A DNA stretch of 11,193 nt from JBCBAP01 sp038532435 (lineage in GTDB: Bacteria > Pseudomonadota > Alphaproteobacteria > Rhodobacterales > Rhodobacteraceae). The translations under genes and the position numbers were made by a program. The stretch covers positions 1 to 11,193 of the forward strand of contig JBCBAP010000093.1 in the NCBI GenBank assembly GCA_038532435.1, read 5' to 3'. Below, piece by piece: positions 1-6,721 of the stretch (the stretch's first letter is position 1; each line of letters starts with the position of its first letter). The notes under the pieces were generated by a model that was not told the DNA's origin, did not search any database, and saw nothing but the letters and a program-made list of their open reading frames with translations.

Positions 1-17
1 CTGTCAAAGAAGTCCAT
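1..17 (-). CDS. nuoH: NADH-quinone oxidoreductase subunit H, first codons only (partial at window edge)
   Basis: Only the first five codons and part of a sixth (M-D-F-F-D) are inside the window, and the rest lies beyond position 1. The ATG (positions 17-15) is preceded by a GGAG ribosome-binding site seven bases upstream. The call rests on position: in this operon type nuoH follows nuoG, and related NuoH proteins begin with a similar short Met-Ala/Asp-x-Phe segment. NuoH (ND1) is the membrane subunit that forms the quinone chamber with NuoB and NuoD. A 103-nt gap separates it from the upstream lipoprotein gene. So little coding sequence is visible that the identity is an inference from synteny. 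Confidence 0.6.
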
Positions 18-120
18 CAGGTCTCTCCACCACAGGGCCCTGCCCTGCATGCGCAAGTATGCGTTCTCTCAACTGTCTGACCGCCAAGGTCAAGGTTCCA
101 AATACGAACTTGGCCTCGCA

Positions 121-513
121 TCATGTGACCTCGCAGCCTGCGCGTGTTTCCGTGGCACTCACCGTTGCCCCGAAGGTCGACCCAGCCGGCCCGAAGAACG
201 CATAGGGTGATGACACCGTCGCGGGTACGATGCTGTTGTCCACCGCGAAAGGCGACCGTGTCGGACCGTCCGGTCCGGGCCATTCCATCCGCGCCTCGGT
301 AAACCGCGCATAGCCCTTTTCGATGGCAACCGTGGCGGCCGCGCACCTGACCACGTCGATGGTCCGGGACCGGTCCTCGGGCTGGCCCGCAGACACCACG
401 TACACCTCCCCACCAGACCACATGCCGATGGGGTCGTCTCCGTCACCGCGGTCCGGTTGGGCGCACGCCGCGAGGGCAAGAAGCGCACCCAGGGATGCGA
501 CGCTGCCTCTCAT
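121..513 (-). CDS. Small predicted lipoprotein encoded between nuoG and nuoH
   Basis: This 130-aa protein has a short N-terminal hydrophobic segment (residues 5-16) ending in a lipobox-like Leu-Ala-Ala-Cys with Cys17 as the likely lipidation site. That predicts signal peptidase II processing and a periplasm-facing lipoprotein. The mature part is rich in Asp, Gly, Pro and Thr and has two further cysteines (Cys57 and Cys127) that might pair. I recognise no domain. Its ATG overlaps the nuoG TGA (ATGA, 510-513), so translation is probably coupled to nuoG. The position inside the operon suggests a role connected with complex I biogenesis or the periplasmic face of the membrane arm, but no function can be assigned. 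The start Met is immediately followed by Arg, giving a very short n-region, which fits a lipoprotein signal only modestly. Confidence 0.8.
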   Translation of the reverse strand: MRGSVASLGALLALAACAQPDRGDGDDPIGMWSGGEVYVVSAGQPEDRSRTIDVVRCAAATVAIEKGYARFTEARMEWPGPDGPTRSPFAVDNSIVPATVSSPYAFFGPAGSTFGATVSATETRAGCEVT

Positions 514-2528
514 TCCGCAGCCACGGGCAAGTCGCGGTCTGCGGCCAGTTGGCTAAGCTCGGCCATCACCTTGCTGGCCCGCGCAATCGGGTTGGTGAGA
601 TAGTGGTCGGTGACCGGGCTGTGGAAGGCTCCGTAGCCAAGGGAGCCGGACATGTCGAGCGGCTCCAGGGTGTTCTCCGGCACTGTGTCGATCGCGGCGA
701 GGTGCGGCACCGCCTCGAACAGCTTCGCGCGCAGATCGCGGAGGGTGTTGTAGGGCAACGTTGCATCAAGCTCCGCGGACAGGGCCCGCAGGATCGCCCA
801 GTTGTCCTTCGCCTCACCCGGCGCGAAGTTCGCGCGCATCGCCTCCTGCGGGCGGCCTTCGGTATTGACGAAGAGGCCCGGCTCCTCCGTATAGCAGGCG
901 CCCGGCAGGATCACATCCGCCCGGTGCGCGCCCCGGTCCCCGTGGGACCCCTGGTAGATCACGAACGCACCTGGCGCGATGTCCACCTCGTCGGCGCCGA
1001 GATTGTAGACCACCTCAGCCCCGTCCAGTGCTGCGCCGAACCCGCCTTCGGTCACAAAGCCGATGTCCATGCCGCCAACGCGGGAGGCGGCGGTGTGCAG
1101 GATCAGCACCTTGGATTGCGCCGCCAGCGCCGTGTTGAGCGCGGTTGCCAGTACCGCATCACCGTCGGGGCCGGAGATCGCCCCCTGCCCGATGATCATC
1201 ACACCGGGGGTGCCGTGCTTGTCCGAATGGTCCATGGCGGCGAGTTGCGCGAGCATCTCGCGCCCGTCGCCAAGCTGGATGACGTCGTAGGTGAGGTCCG
1301 CCGCTTCGCCGATCCGCGCGACCTTCGCGCCAGCCAGCCAGGCCTTGCGGATCCGCGCGTTGAGGACCGGAGCCTCCTTCCGCGGGTTGGTTCCGATGAG
1401 CACGATCTGCTCTGCCGTTTCGATATCCTCGATCGTCGCCGTACCCACGTAGGCACCGCGGGTGCCGATGGGCAGCTTCGCCCCGTCGGTCCTACACTCG
1501 ACGGAACCGCCTAGGCCCTCGACGAGACCCTTGAGCGCGAACATCGCCTCCACCGGGACAAGATCGCCCGCAATTCCGGCAACATTCTTGCCCCGCATCG
1601 CCGCCGCACAGGCGGCGAACGCCTCGGGCCAGGTGGCGGACCTAAGCTTGCCGTCAACCCGGATGTAGGGACGGTCGAGCCGCTGTCGCTTGAGACCATC
1701 CCAGATGAAGCGGGTCTTGTCGCTGATCCACTCCTCATTAACGCCGTCATGGTTGCGCGGCATGATCCGCATGACTTCGCGTCCCCGCGTATCGATCCGA
1801 ATGTTGGAGCCGAGCGCGTCCATCACATCGATGCTCTCGGTCTTCCTCAACTCCCAAGGACGCGCGGTGAAGGCGTAGGGCTTCGACGTAAGCGCACCGA
1901 CCGGGCAAAGGTCGATCACGTTGCCCTGCAGTTCGGACGTCAGCATCTGGCCCAGATAGGAAGTGATCTCGCTATCTTCTCCCCGGCCCGTCTGGCCCAT
2001 TTCCGACACACCGGCAACCTCGGTCGTGAAGCGCACGCATCGGGTGCAGGAGATGCAGCGCGTCATCTGCGTGCCCACCAGCGGACCCAGATCAGGGTCT
2101 ACCGCGGCGCGCTTCGGCTCCCGGTAGCGGGAGAAGTCAACGCCGTAAGCCATTGCCTGGTCTTGCAAATCGCACTCTCCGCCCTGATCGCAGATCGGGC
2201 AATCGAGCGGGTGGTTGATCAGGAGGAACTCCATGACGCCCTCGCGGGCCTTCTTGACCATGGGGCTCGTCGTCTTGACCTCCGGCGGCTCTCCGTTGCG
2301 GCCCGGGCGCAGGTCACGGACCTGCATCGCGCAGGACGCCGCAGGCTTTGGCGGGCCGCCAACGACCTCGACGAGACACATCCGGCAGTTGCCAGCGATC
2401 GACAGGCGTTCATGGTAGCAGAAACGCGGGATCTCGACCCCGGCTTCCTCGCAGGCCTGCAAAAGGGTCAGCGCCGGATCCACCTCGATTTCGGCCCCGT
2501 CGATGATTATTTTGCGCAAGTCAGTCAT
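510..2528 (-). CDS. nuoG: NADH-quinone oxidoreductase subunit G (75-kDa subunit homologue)
   Basis: NuoG is the largest Fe-S subunit of the complex I peripheral arm and passes electrons from NuoE/F toward NuoI/B. The 672-aa length matches alphaproteobacterial and mitochondrial forms. Ligands are visible in order: [2Fe-2S] N1b at Cys37, Cys48, Cys51 and Cys66; [4Fe-4S] N5 at His106, Cys110, Cys113 and Cys119; [4Fe-4S] N4 at Cys158, Cys161, Cys164 and Cys208. The extra Cys motif for cluster N7, which follows N4 in E. coli and Thermus, is absent. Residues from about 220 to the end form the molybdopterin-oxidoreductase-like domain, which carries no cofactor in complex I. The ATG has a GGAGG site nine bases upstream and overlaps the preceding 53-aa gene by 8 nt. 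The TGA overlaps the lipoprotein ATG. Confidence 0.98.
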   Translation of the reverse strand: MTDLRKIIIDGAEIEVDPALTLLQACEEAGVEIPRFCYHERLSIAGNCRMCLVEVVGGPPKPAASCAMQVRDLRPGRNGEPPEVKTTSPMVKKAREGVMEFLLINHPLDCPICDQGGECDLQDQAMAYGVDFSRYREPKRAAVDPDLGPLVGTQMTRCISCTRCVRFTTEVAGVSEMGQTGRGEDSEITSYLGQMLTSELQGNVIDLCPVGALTSKPYAFTARPWELRKTESIDVMDALGSNIRIDTRGREVMRIMPRNHDGVNEEWISDKTRFIWDGLKRQRLDRPYIRVDGKLRSATWPEAFAACAAAMRGKNVAGIAGDLVPVEAMFALKGLVEGLGGSVECRTDGAKLPIGTRGAYVGTATIEDIETAEQIVLIGTNPRKEAPVLNARIRKAWLAGAKVARIGEAADLTYDVIQLGDGREMLAQLAAMDHSDKHGTPGVMIIGQGAISGPDGDAVLATALNTALAAQSKVLILHTAASRVGGMDIGFVTEGGFGAALDGAEVVYNLGADEVDIAPGAFVIYQGSHGDRGAHRADVILPGACYTEEPGLFVNTEGRPQEAMRANFAPGEAKDNWAILRALSAELDATLPYNTLRDLRAKLFEAVPHLAAIDTVPENTLEPLDMSGSLGYGAFHSPVTDHYLTNPIARASKVMAELSQLAADRDLPVAAE

Positions 2529-2682
2529 TCCGTACCGCCTCCAGCGCGGACACTCTGCGGCGCAGCGCGTCCAACTCGTCTGTCGTCATGTGCAGGCGCG
2601 GGTCGCGCCGTCTCGTTTCTTCTGCAGCCCACGGGCACCGCGCCCTGCCGGCTTTCGGTGCATCGCCATTCAAGTCAGCCAC
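2521..2682 (-). CDS. 53-aa charged protein with C-terminal coiled-coil-like helix, between nuoF and nuoG
   Basis: This short reading frame fills the gap between nuoF and nuoG. A GTG start (2682-2680) lies four bases after the nuoF stop, and a GGAG site seven bases upstream is embedded in the last nuoF codons. The stop lies 8 nt inside nuoG in another frame, so ribosomes leaving it could restart on nuoG. The product is hydrophilic, with one cysteine (Cys16), a run of basic and acidic residues (21-30), and a C-terminal helix with Leu37, Leu40, Val44, Leu47 and Val50 spaced as in a short coiled coil. No membrane segment is seen. An alternative internal ATG at residue 32 would leave only the helix. 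I do not recognise a family. A small soluble accessory or assembly protein for the NADH module is possible. Good initiation signals and tight packing support it as real. Confidence 0.6.
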   Translation of the reverse strand: MADLNGDAPKAGRARCPWAAEETRRRDPRLHMTTDELDALRRRVSALEAVRND

Positions 2683-2686
2683 ACGC

Positions 2687-3982
2687 CTACTCCGCCGCCA
2701 CTGCGGTGACCTTGCCGGTGCGCTTGGCCTTGATACGGTCCTCGATCTCGTCTCGGAAATGGGTGATCAGGCCCTGGATCGGCCAGGCCGCCGCGTCGCC
2801 GAGGGCGCAGATCGTATGGCCCTCCACCTGCTTGGTCACGTCGAGGAGCATGTCGATCTCCTCGGGTTCCGCATCACCCGTCACGAGCCGGTCCATCACG
2901 CGCATCATCCAGCCCGTGCCCTCCCGGCAAGGGGTGCACTGTCCGCAGCTTTCGTGCTTGTAGAACTTCGAGAGGCGCCAGATCGCCTTTATGATGTCCG
3001 TGCTCTGATCCATCACGATCACCGCTGCGGTGCCGAGGCCCGACTGCTGCTCCCGCAGCCAGTCGAAATCCATGATCGCATCGTCGCAGAGCGTGTGCGG
3101 CAGGCATCGGACAGAGGAGCCGCCGGGGATAACCGCCTTGAGATTGTCCCAGCCACCCCGCACACCGCCGCAGTGCGTGTCGAGAAGCTCGCGGAGCGGG
3201 ATCGACATCGCCTCCTCCACCACGCACGGCCGGTTGACGTGACCGGAAATGGCGAAGAGCTTCGTCCCCGCATTGTTGGGGCGACCGAAGCCCGCGAACC
3301 ATTCGTGCCCGCGCCGCAGGATCGTGGGCACGACCGCAATGCTCTCCACATTGTTCACGGTGGTCGGGCAGCCGTAGAGGCCGGTGTTCGCCGGGAACGG
3401 CGGCTTGAGCCGCGGCATCCCCTTCTTGCCCTCGAGGCTCTCGAGAAGCGCCGTCTCCTCACCACAGATGTAGGCCCCTGCCCCGTGATGCAGGTAGAGC
3501 TCGAGATCCCAGCCGGACCCGGCGGCATTCTTGCCCAGCAGGCCCGCGTCGTAAGCTTCGTCGATGGCGATCTGCAACGCCTCGCGCTCGCGGATATACT
3601 CGCCGCGGATGTAGATGTAGCAGGCGTTCGCGTTCATTGCGAAGCTCGCGATCAGGCAGCCCTCGATCAGCGTGTGCGGATCGTGGCGCATGATTTCCCG
3701 GTCCTTGCAGGTCCCGGGTTCGGATTCGTCTGCATTGACGACGAGATAGGCCGGGCGACCGTCGCTATCCTTGGGCATGAAGGACCATTTGAGGCCGGTC
3801 GGGAAACCCGCGCCGCCCCGCCCGCGCAGGCCGGAGGACTTCACCTCCTCGATGATCCAGTCCCGTCCCTTCTTGATGAGGTCCCCGGTCCCGTCCCAGT
3901 GGCCGCGGCTGCGGGCCCCCGCAAGGCTGCGGTCCGCCATGCCGTAGATGTTCGTGAAAATCCGGTCCTGATCCTGCAGCAT
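2687..3982 (-). CDS. nuoF: NADH-quinone oxidoreductase subunit F (51-kDa subunit homologue)
   Basis: NuoF binds NADH and FMN and starts electron transfer in complex I. The 431-aa protein has the family's usual length. Visible motifs are the glycine-rich FMN/NADH segment (residues 51-66, GLRGRGGAGF), an Asn-Ala-Asp-Glu-x-Glu-Pro-Gly motif (83-90), the second nucleotide-binding glycine-rich stretch ending in GEETAL (168-179), and the N3 [4Fe-4S] ligands Cys346, Cys349 and Cys352 plus Cys392. All four ligands are present, so the subunit should be functional. The ATG is 13 nt downstream of the 70-aa membrane protein gene, and the ribosome-binding site is modest (GAGG about 11 bases upstream). It sits with nuoE and nuoG, its partners in the NADH dehydrogenase module. 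Confidence 0.98.
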   Translation of the reverse strand: MLQDQDRIFTNIYGMADRSLAGARSRGHWDGTGDLIKKGRDWIIEEVKSSGLRGRGGAGFPTGLKWSFMPKDSDGRPAYLVVNADESEPGTCKDREIMRHDPHTLIEGCLIASFAMNANACYIYIRGEYIREREALQIAIDEAYDAGLLGKNAAGSGWDLELYLHHGAGAYICGEETALLESLEGKKGMPRLKPPFPANTGLYGCPTTVNNVESIAVVPTILRRGHEWFAGFGRPNNAGTKLFAISGHVNRPCVVEEAMSIPLRELLDTHCGGVRGGWDNLKAVIPGGSSVRCLPHTLCDDAIMDFDWLREQQSGLGTAAVIVMDQSTDIIKAIWRLSKFYKHESCGQCTPCREGTGWMMRVMDRLVTGDAEPEEIDMLLDVTKQVEGHTICALGDAAAWPIQGLITHFRDEIEDRIKAKRTGKVTAVAAE

Positions 3983-3995
3983 CCGTTTTCGGTCC

Positions 3996-4208
3996 TCAAT
4001 TCCGGCGCTTGCGCCAGAGCCTCACCAGTACAATCAGCGACCAGGCCATCGCGGCAAGCGCCGCGAGATCCGCCAGGATCGCGTATCTTCCGGGCAGCCC
4101 AAGCGCGCCGCCCAAAAGGCTAATTCCGATCCAGAGGGTGAACGAGACAATGATCACGATCATCACAAGGCGCCCTTGCTTCGCGATCTCTATGTCCCGT
4201 TCGTCCAC
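3996..4208 (-). CDS. 70-aa two-helix membrane protein between the HhH protein gene and nuoF
   Basis: This 70-aa protein has an acidic N-terminus with Met-Asp-Glu-Arg-Asp, a first hydrophobic segment at about 15-34, a second at about 44-63, and a very basic tail (Arg-Leu-Trp-Arg-Lys-Arg-Arg-Asn). Two helices with a positive C-terminus predict that both ends face the cytoplasm. The start is GTG (4208-4206) with a GAGG site six bases upstream. It is 24 nt after the HhH protein gene and 13 nt before nuoF, so it belongs to the operon. I do not recognise a family. Because it is encoded among soluble-arm genes yet is membrane-embedded, an assembly factor or an extra membrane-arm subunit are both possible. 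Neither is shown by the sequence. Confidence 0.8.
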   Translation of the reverse strand: MDERDIEIAKQGRLVMIVIIVSFTLWIGISLLGGALGLPGRYAILADLAALAAMAWSLIVLVRLWRKRRN

Positions 4209-4232
4209 TCCGATCCTCGTTCCTTTGCCGCG

Positions 4233-4994
4233 TCAGTAGACGCCGCCATCTCCAACCTTCTTGGAGAACTCCGTTTCCCCGCCGGACGCGAGCAGCTTGG
4301 CCTGTTCGACCCAGTTGTCCCGGCTGACCCGGCCTTTGAACCCTTCGAGATTGTCGTCCACCCAGGCGACCTCCGCATCGGTCCATGCCGCGACCTGGTC
4401 GAAATGGAAGAAGCCCATGGAGTTCAGCAGACCCTCCATCTTCGGACCCACGCCCTTGATCTTCTTCAGGTCATCGGCGGAGCCATCCCGCGGGCCCTCG
4501 AGCGTTGCGGGCTTCTCTGCCGGTTCGGGCGCGGCCTCGCCTTCGTACTTCCAGGATCCCACATCCTCGCGCAGCGTCGCTTCGCCGGGCAGATCCGTGG
4601 AGGGCTTGATCTCCGACTGGCCACTTCCACCGGCGGGAGCCTCGCCCGCTTCCGGAGACGAGGCGGACACGTCGTCGGTCCAGTGCCCGTTTCCGGCAGG
4701 AGCCGCCGCAGCCGCAGATGCTGGTGCCGAGGGGGCCGCTGCCCGGGGGGTGGGCGCGGAAGGCGCATCCACGTTCACGGGCTTTGCCGCTCCCAGCGGC
4801 TCAAGCGACTTGCCGAAGATGGCGTAGAGCACCAGCCCAAGCACCAGGAAGATCACGATCGCCGCCGCAAACCGGGCAATCAGGCCCGTGTCGCCAATCG
4901 TAGAAAGCAGGACGAATGCCAGCAGGCCGACGCCGGCTGCGACCAGCCAGCAAAACAACCCATTGGACATTGTATCATTCTGTGCATTCGGCAT
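4233..4994 (-). CDS. Membrane-anchored protein with a C-terminal helix-hairpin-helix domain, paralogous to the NuoE tail
   Basis: The 253-aa product begins with two hydrophobic segments (about 11-32 and 40-61), continues through a long Ala/Pro/Glu-rich low-complexity linker (about 66-159) and ends in a compact domain (160-245). That domain holds an Ile-Lys-Gly-Val-Gly-Pro-Lys helix-hairpin-helix motif (179-185) and the segment GFFHFDQVAAWT. It is close to the C-terminal tail of the NuoE encoded just upstream (about 75-80% identical by eye over the core). HhH motifs usually bind DNA or act as a structural hairpin. Similar tails occur in proteins annotated as flap-endonuclease-like, but I see no nuclease active-site residues. 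The start is the ATG at 4994, with AAAGGAG seven bases upstream. A GTG eight codons earlier has no usable spacing. A membrane-tethered partner or assembly factor for NuoE is an inference. Confidence 0.88.
   Translation of the reverse strand: MPNAQNDTMSNGLFCWLVAAGVGLLAFVLLSTIGDTGLIARFAAAIVIFLVLGLVLYAIFGKSLEPLGAAKPVNVDAPSAPTPRAAAPSAPASAAAAAPAGNGHWTDDVSASSPEAGEAPAGGSGQSEIKPSTDLPGEATLREDVGSWKYEGEAAPEPAEKPATLEGPRDGSADDLKKIKGVGPKMEGLLNSMGFFHFDQVAAWTDAEVAWVDDNLEGFKGRVSRDNWVEQAKLLASGGETEFSKKVGDGGVY
4260..4517 (-). repeat. Copy 1 of the duplicated HhH-domain coding segment
   Basis: This stretch encodes residues 160-245 of the membrane-anchored HhH protein. It aligns without gaps to 5109-5366, which encodes residues 262-347 of NuoE. 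The resemblance is visible in the DNA as well as the protein, for example AGCAGCTTGGCCTG occurs at 4291 and 5140. The two copies lie in the same orientation 849 nt apart. Confidence 0.9.
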
Positions 4995-5087
4995 TGCGGG
5001 GCTCCTTTGATTGTTCACTCCCTGTGACCGCAGTCTTTTCGATTTTGCCCTTCGGTCAATCGTTTCGTGCGATCGGGATGCGACACC

Positions 5088-6149
5088 TTAATCGGCTCCC
5101 TTTTTCTTCGCGGCGAACTCGGTGAGTTCTCCAGCCGCGAGCAGCTTGGCCTGTGCCACCCAATCGTCCCTGCTCACCCGGCCCTTGAACCCTTCAAGGT
5201 TCTGGTCGACCCAGGCCACTTCCGCACCGGTCCAGGAGGCAACCTGGTCAAAATGAAAGAAGCCCAGCCGGTGAAGCATCTGTTCGAGTTTCGGCCCCAC
5301 GCCCTTGATGAGCTTGAGATCGTCGGGCTCACCGTCGCGCGCCTGTGTCAACGTCGCGGGCTTCTCTCCCGGCGCCGCAGCAGCGTCAGCCTTGGGCGCT
5401 GCGGCCTTTTTCGGCGTCGCGGCGGGTTTGGGAGCCGCGACAGGCTGGGCGGCGCGGTTGGCGGGCACCGGTTGCTCCGTTCCGTCGATGCGCTTGACCG
5501 TGTCGCCCCACTGCTGCGCCAGCGCGACGGAGGCATTCGCCGCATTGTGCCCAGCCGCATCGGTGAGCGCGGTCAGGCCGCCGAGCGGCTCGGACGTGAA
5601 GCGCCCGTTCTGCGGCCCCGGTGTCGGCACCTCCCCACGGGCGAACGCATCGAGGATCTCACCGAACGTCTCGACCGTCAGATCCTCGTAGTAGTCCTTG
5701 CCGATCTGGGCCATCGGCGCGTTCGAACAGGCCCCAAGGCACTCGACCTCTTCCCACGAGAACTTGCCGTCCGCGGAGACCTCGTGCGCCTTCGCCGCGA
5801 TCTTCTCCTTGCAGACCTCGATCAGGTCCTCCGCCCCGCAGATCATGCAAGAGGTCGTCCCGCAGACCTGCACATGGGCAACGGATCCGACAGGCTGCAA
5901 CTGGAACATGAAATAGAACGACGCAACCTCGAGAACCCGGATGTAGGCGAGGCCCAGCATCTCCGCGACATGCTCGATCGCGGGACGGGAAACCCAGCCC
6001 TCCTGCTCCTGCGCCCGCCACAACAGCGGGATCACGGCGGACGCCTGCCGTCCCTCCGGATACTTTGCAATCTGCCCGAGCGCCCAATCCCGGTTGGCCG
6101 GGGTGAAGGCGAAGCTTTCGGGCTGTTCTGCATGGAGTCTGCGAAGCAT
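5088..6149 (-). CDS. nuoE: NADH-quinone oxidoreductase subunit E (24-kDa subunit homologue) with C-terminal HhH extension
   Basis: NuoE carries the [2Fe-2S] cluster N1a next to the FMN of NuoF in the NADH-oxidising module. Residues 1 to about 170 form the thioredoxin-like 24-kDa core, with cluster ligands Cys96, Cys101, Cys137 and Cys141 (CGTTSC and CLGAC). The 353-aa protein is far longer than the core needs. After a segment ending near 230 comes an Ala/Pro/Lys-rich linker (about 235-261), then an HhH-like domain (262-347) with Ile-Lys-Gly-Val-Gly-Pro-Lys at 281-287. That tail is duplicated in the next gene. The ATG at 6149 is nine bases after the 56-aa gene and has an AGGA site. A 93-nt gap follows the TAA. 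The core function is certain, and the role of the tail is unknown. Confidence 0.97.
   Translation of the reverse strand: MLRRLHAEQPESFAFTPANRDWALGQIAKYPEGRQASAVIPLLWRAQEQEGWVSRPAIEHVAEMLGLAYIRVLEVASFYFMFQLQPVGSVAHVQVCGTTSCMICGAEDLIEVCKEKIAAKAHEVSADGKFSWEEVECLGACSNAPMAQIGKDYYEDLTVETFGEILDAFARGEVPTPGPQNGRFTSEPLGGLTALTDAAGHNAANASVALAQQWGDTVKRIDGTEQPVPANRAAQPVAAPKPAATPKKAAAPKADAAAAPGEKPATLTQARDGEPDDLKLIKGVGPKLEQMLHRLGFFHFDQVASWTGAEVAWVDQNLEGFKGRVSRDDWVAQAKLLAAGELTEFAAKKKGAD
5109..5366 (-). repeat. Copy 2 of the duplicated HhH-domain coding segment (NuoE tail)
   Basis: This segment encodes NuoE residues 262-347 and is the direct-repeat partner of 4260-4517. Homology starts at a shared Glu-Lys-Pro-Ala-Thr-Leu and runs almost to both C-termini. 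Upstream of it the two proteins are unrelated, being a thioredoxin fold in one and membrane helices in the other. Confidence 0.9.
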
Positions 6150-6158
6150 ACGCGCGTC

Positions 6159-6329
6159 CTACATCTGCGGCGCGGTCTGCGCCGACCTGTCGTTGAAGAA
6201 GTTTTGGCGGGCGGCCAGCGGCGCGGCACACCGATGTCGCCCGCGTGCCGCCATGCACGATCCCATCGCTGCGATGATCGCGCACATCAGAAGGTGGCTG
6301 CCCTCGATCACTGGCAGAAAATCACTCAT
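6159..6329 (-). CDS. 56-aa hypothetical protein with one N-terminal hydrophobic segment, upstream of nuoE
   Basis: A 56-codon frame runs from an ATG (6329-6327) that overlaps the upstream gene's TGA (ATGA, 6326-6329) to a TAG nine bases before the nuoE ATG. The product has a moderately hydrophobic stretch (about 4-28, Leu/Ile/Ala/Met-rich, with Cys16 and Cys25), followed by a basic region (Arg-Gly-Arg-His-Arg at 29-33) and a polar tail. That pattern could be a single membrane helix with a cytoplasmic tail. I do not recognise a family. The stop-start overlap and exact fit between two real genes favour a true gene, but the protein itself has few convincing features, so confidence is moderate. 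Confidence 0.55.
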   Translation of the reverse strand: MSDFLPVIEGSHLLMCAIIAAMGSCMAARGRHRCAAPLAARQNFFNDRSAQTAPQM

Positions 6330-6721
6330 GCGCCGCCCTCCGCCGGGGCGGTGCCGTAAACCGCCTTGAAAAAGCTGGCCCAGGCAACCGCGAGCAGCCC
6401 GAGGATCGCGCCAATCGCCGTCTGAGCCTCCTGGATCAGCGTGAACCAGACCCTGACGACGGGAGAGCAGGAGGTCAGTTCAAACCCGCTCCCATCCGTC
6501 TTCGCATCGCCGCAGGTGACCACCGCACCGAACGCTGCGGCCACGAACGTGACCGCGAGGATCAGAAACGAGCCCCACATCCAGATGACGAAGACCGGGA
6601 CCTTTGCCGCTAGACCCTGTCCCATCTCCAAGGCCACGGTTTGCGGCATCATCGCGCCGATGATCCCCAGAAGGATCGGCAACACAACCACTACCCATGC
6701 GTTGGAGAGGATCACCTCCAT
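6326..6721 (-). CDS. 131-aa three-helix membrane protein between nuoD and nuoE, with a two-cysteine loop
   Basis: The 131-aa protein has three hydrophobic segments (about 7-27, 42-68 and 99-121). Between the second and third lies an acidic loop with Cys70 and Cys85, predicted to face the periplasm by the positive-inside rule, so the pair could form a disulfide. The tail is short, Gly/Ala/Glu-rich. Its ATG shares one base with the nuoD stop (TAATG, 6719-6723) and its TGA overlaps the next start, so it is translationally embedded in the operon. It does not look like NuoJ, NuoK or another known membrane-arm subunit. Family and function are unknown. An accessory membrane subunit or assembly protein is the natural guess from context only. 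Confidence 0.87.
   Translation of the reverse strand: MEVILSNAWVVVVLPILLGIIGAMMPQTVALEMGQGLAAKVPVFVIWMWGSFLILAVTFVAAAFGAVVTCGDAKTDGSGFELTSCSPVVRVWFTLIQEAQTAIGAILGLLAVAWASFFKAVYGTAPAEGGA

Noticed and set aside
18..120. Internal promoter or terminator in the gap before nuoH
   Set aside because: A TTGACC hexamer and a TGACC/GGTCA inverted repeat are present, but no -10 lies at proper spacing and no U-tract follows, so neither is supported.
2588..4123. A 511-codon open frame on the plus strand opposite nuoF
   Set aside because: It mirrors nuoF in GC-rich DNA, has Arg/Ala/His-rich composition and no recognisable domain. Similar plus-strand frames at 495-1514, 1749-2963, 5067-6359 and 6697-8103 are antisense shadows of nuo genes for the same reason.
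4995..5087. Terminator in the 93-nt gap after nuoE
   Set aside because: Only a 5-bp inverted repeat with a 24-nt loop and no T-run is seen. The gap seems to be a simple spacer before the next ribosome-binding site.
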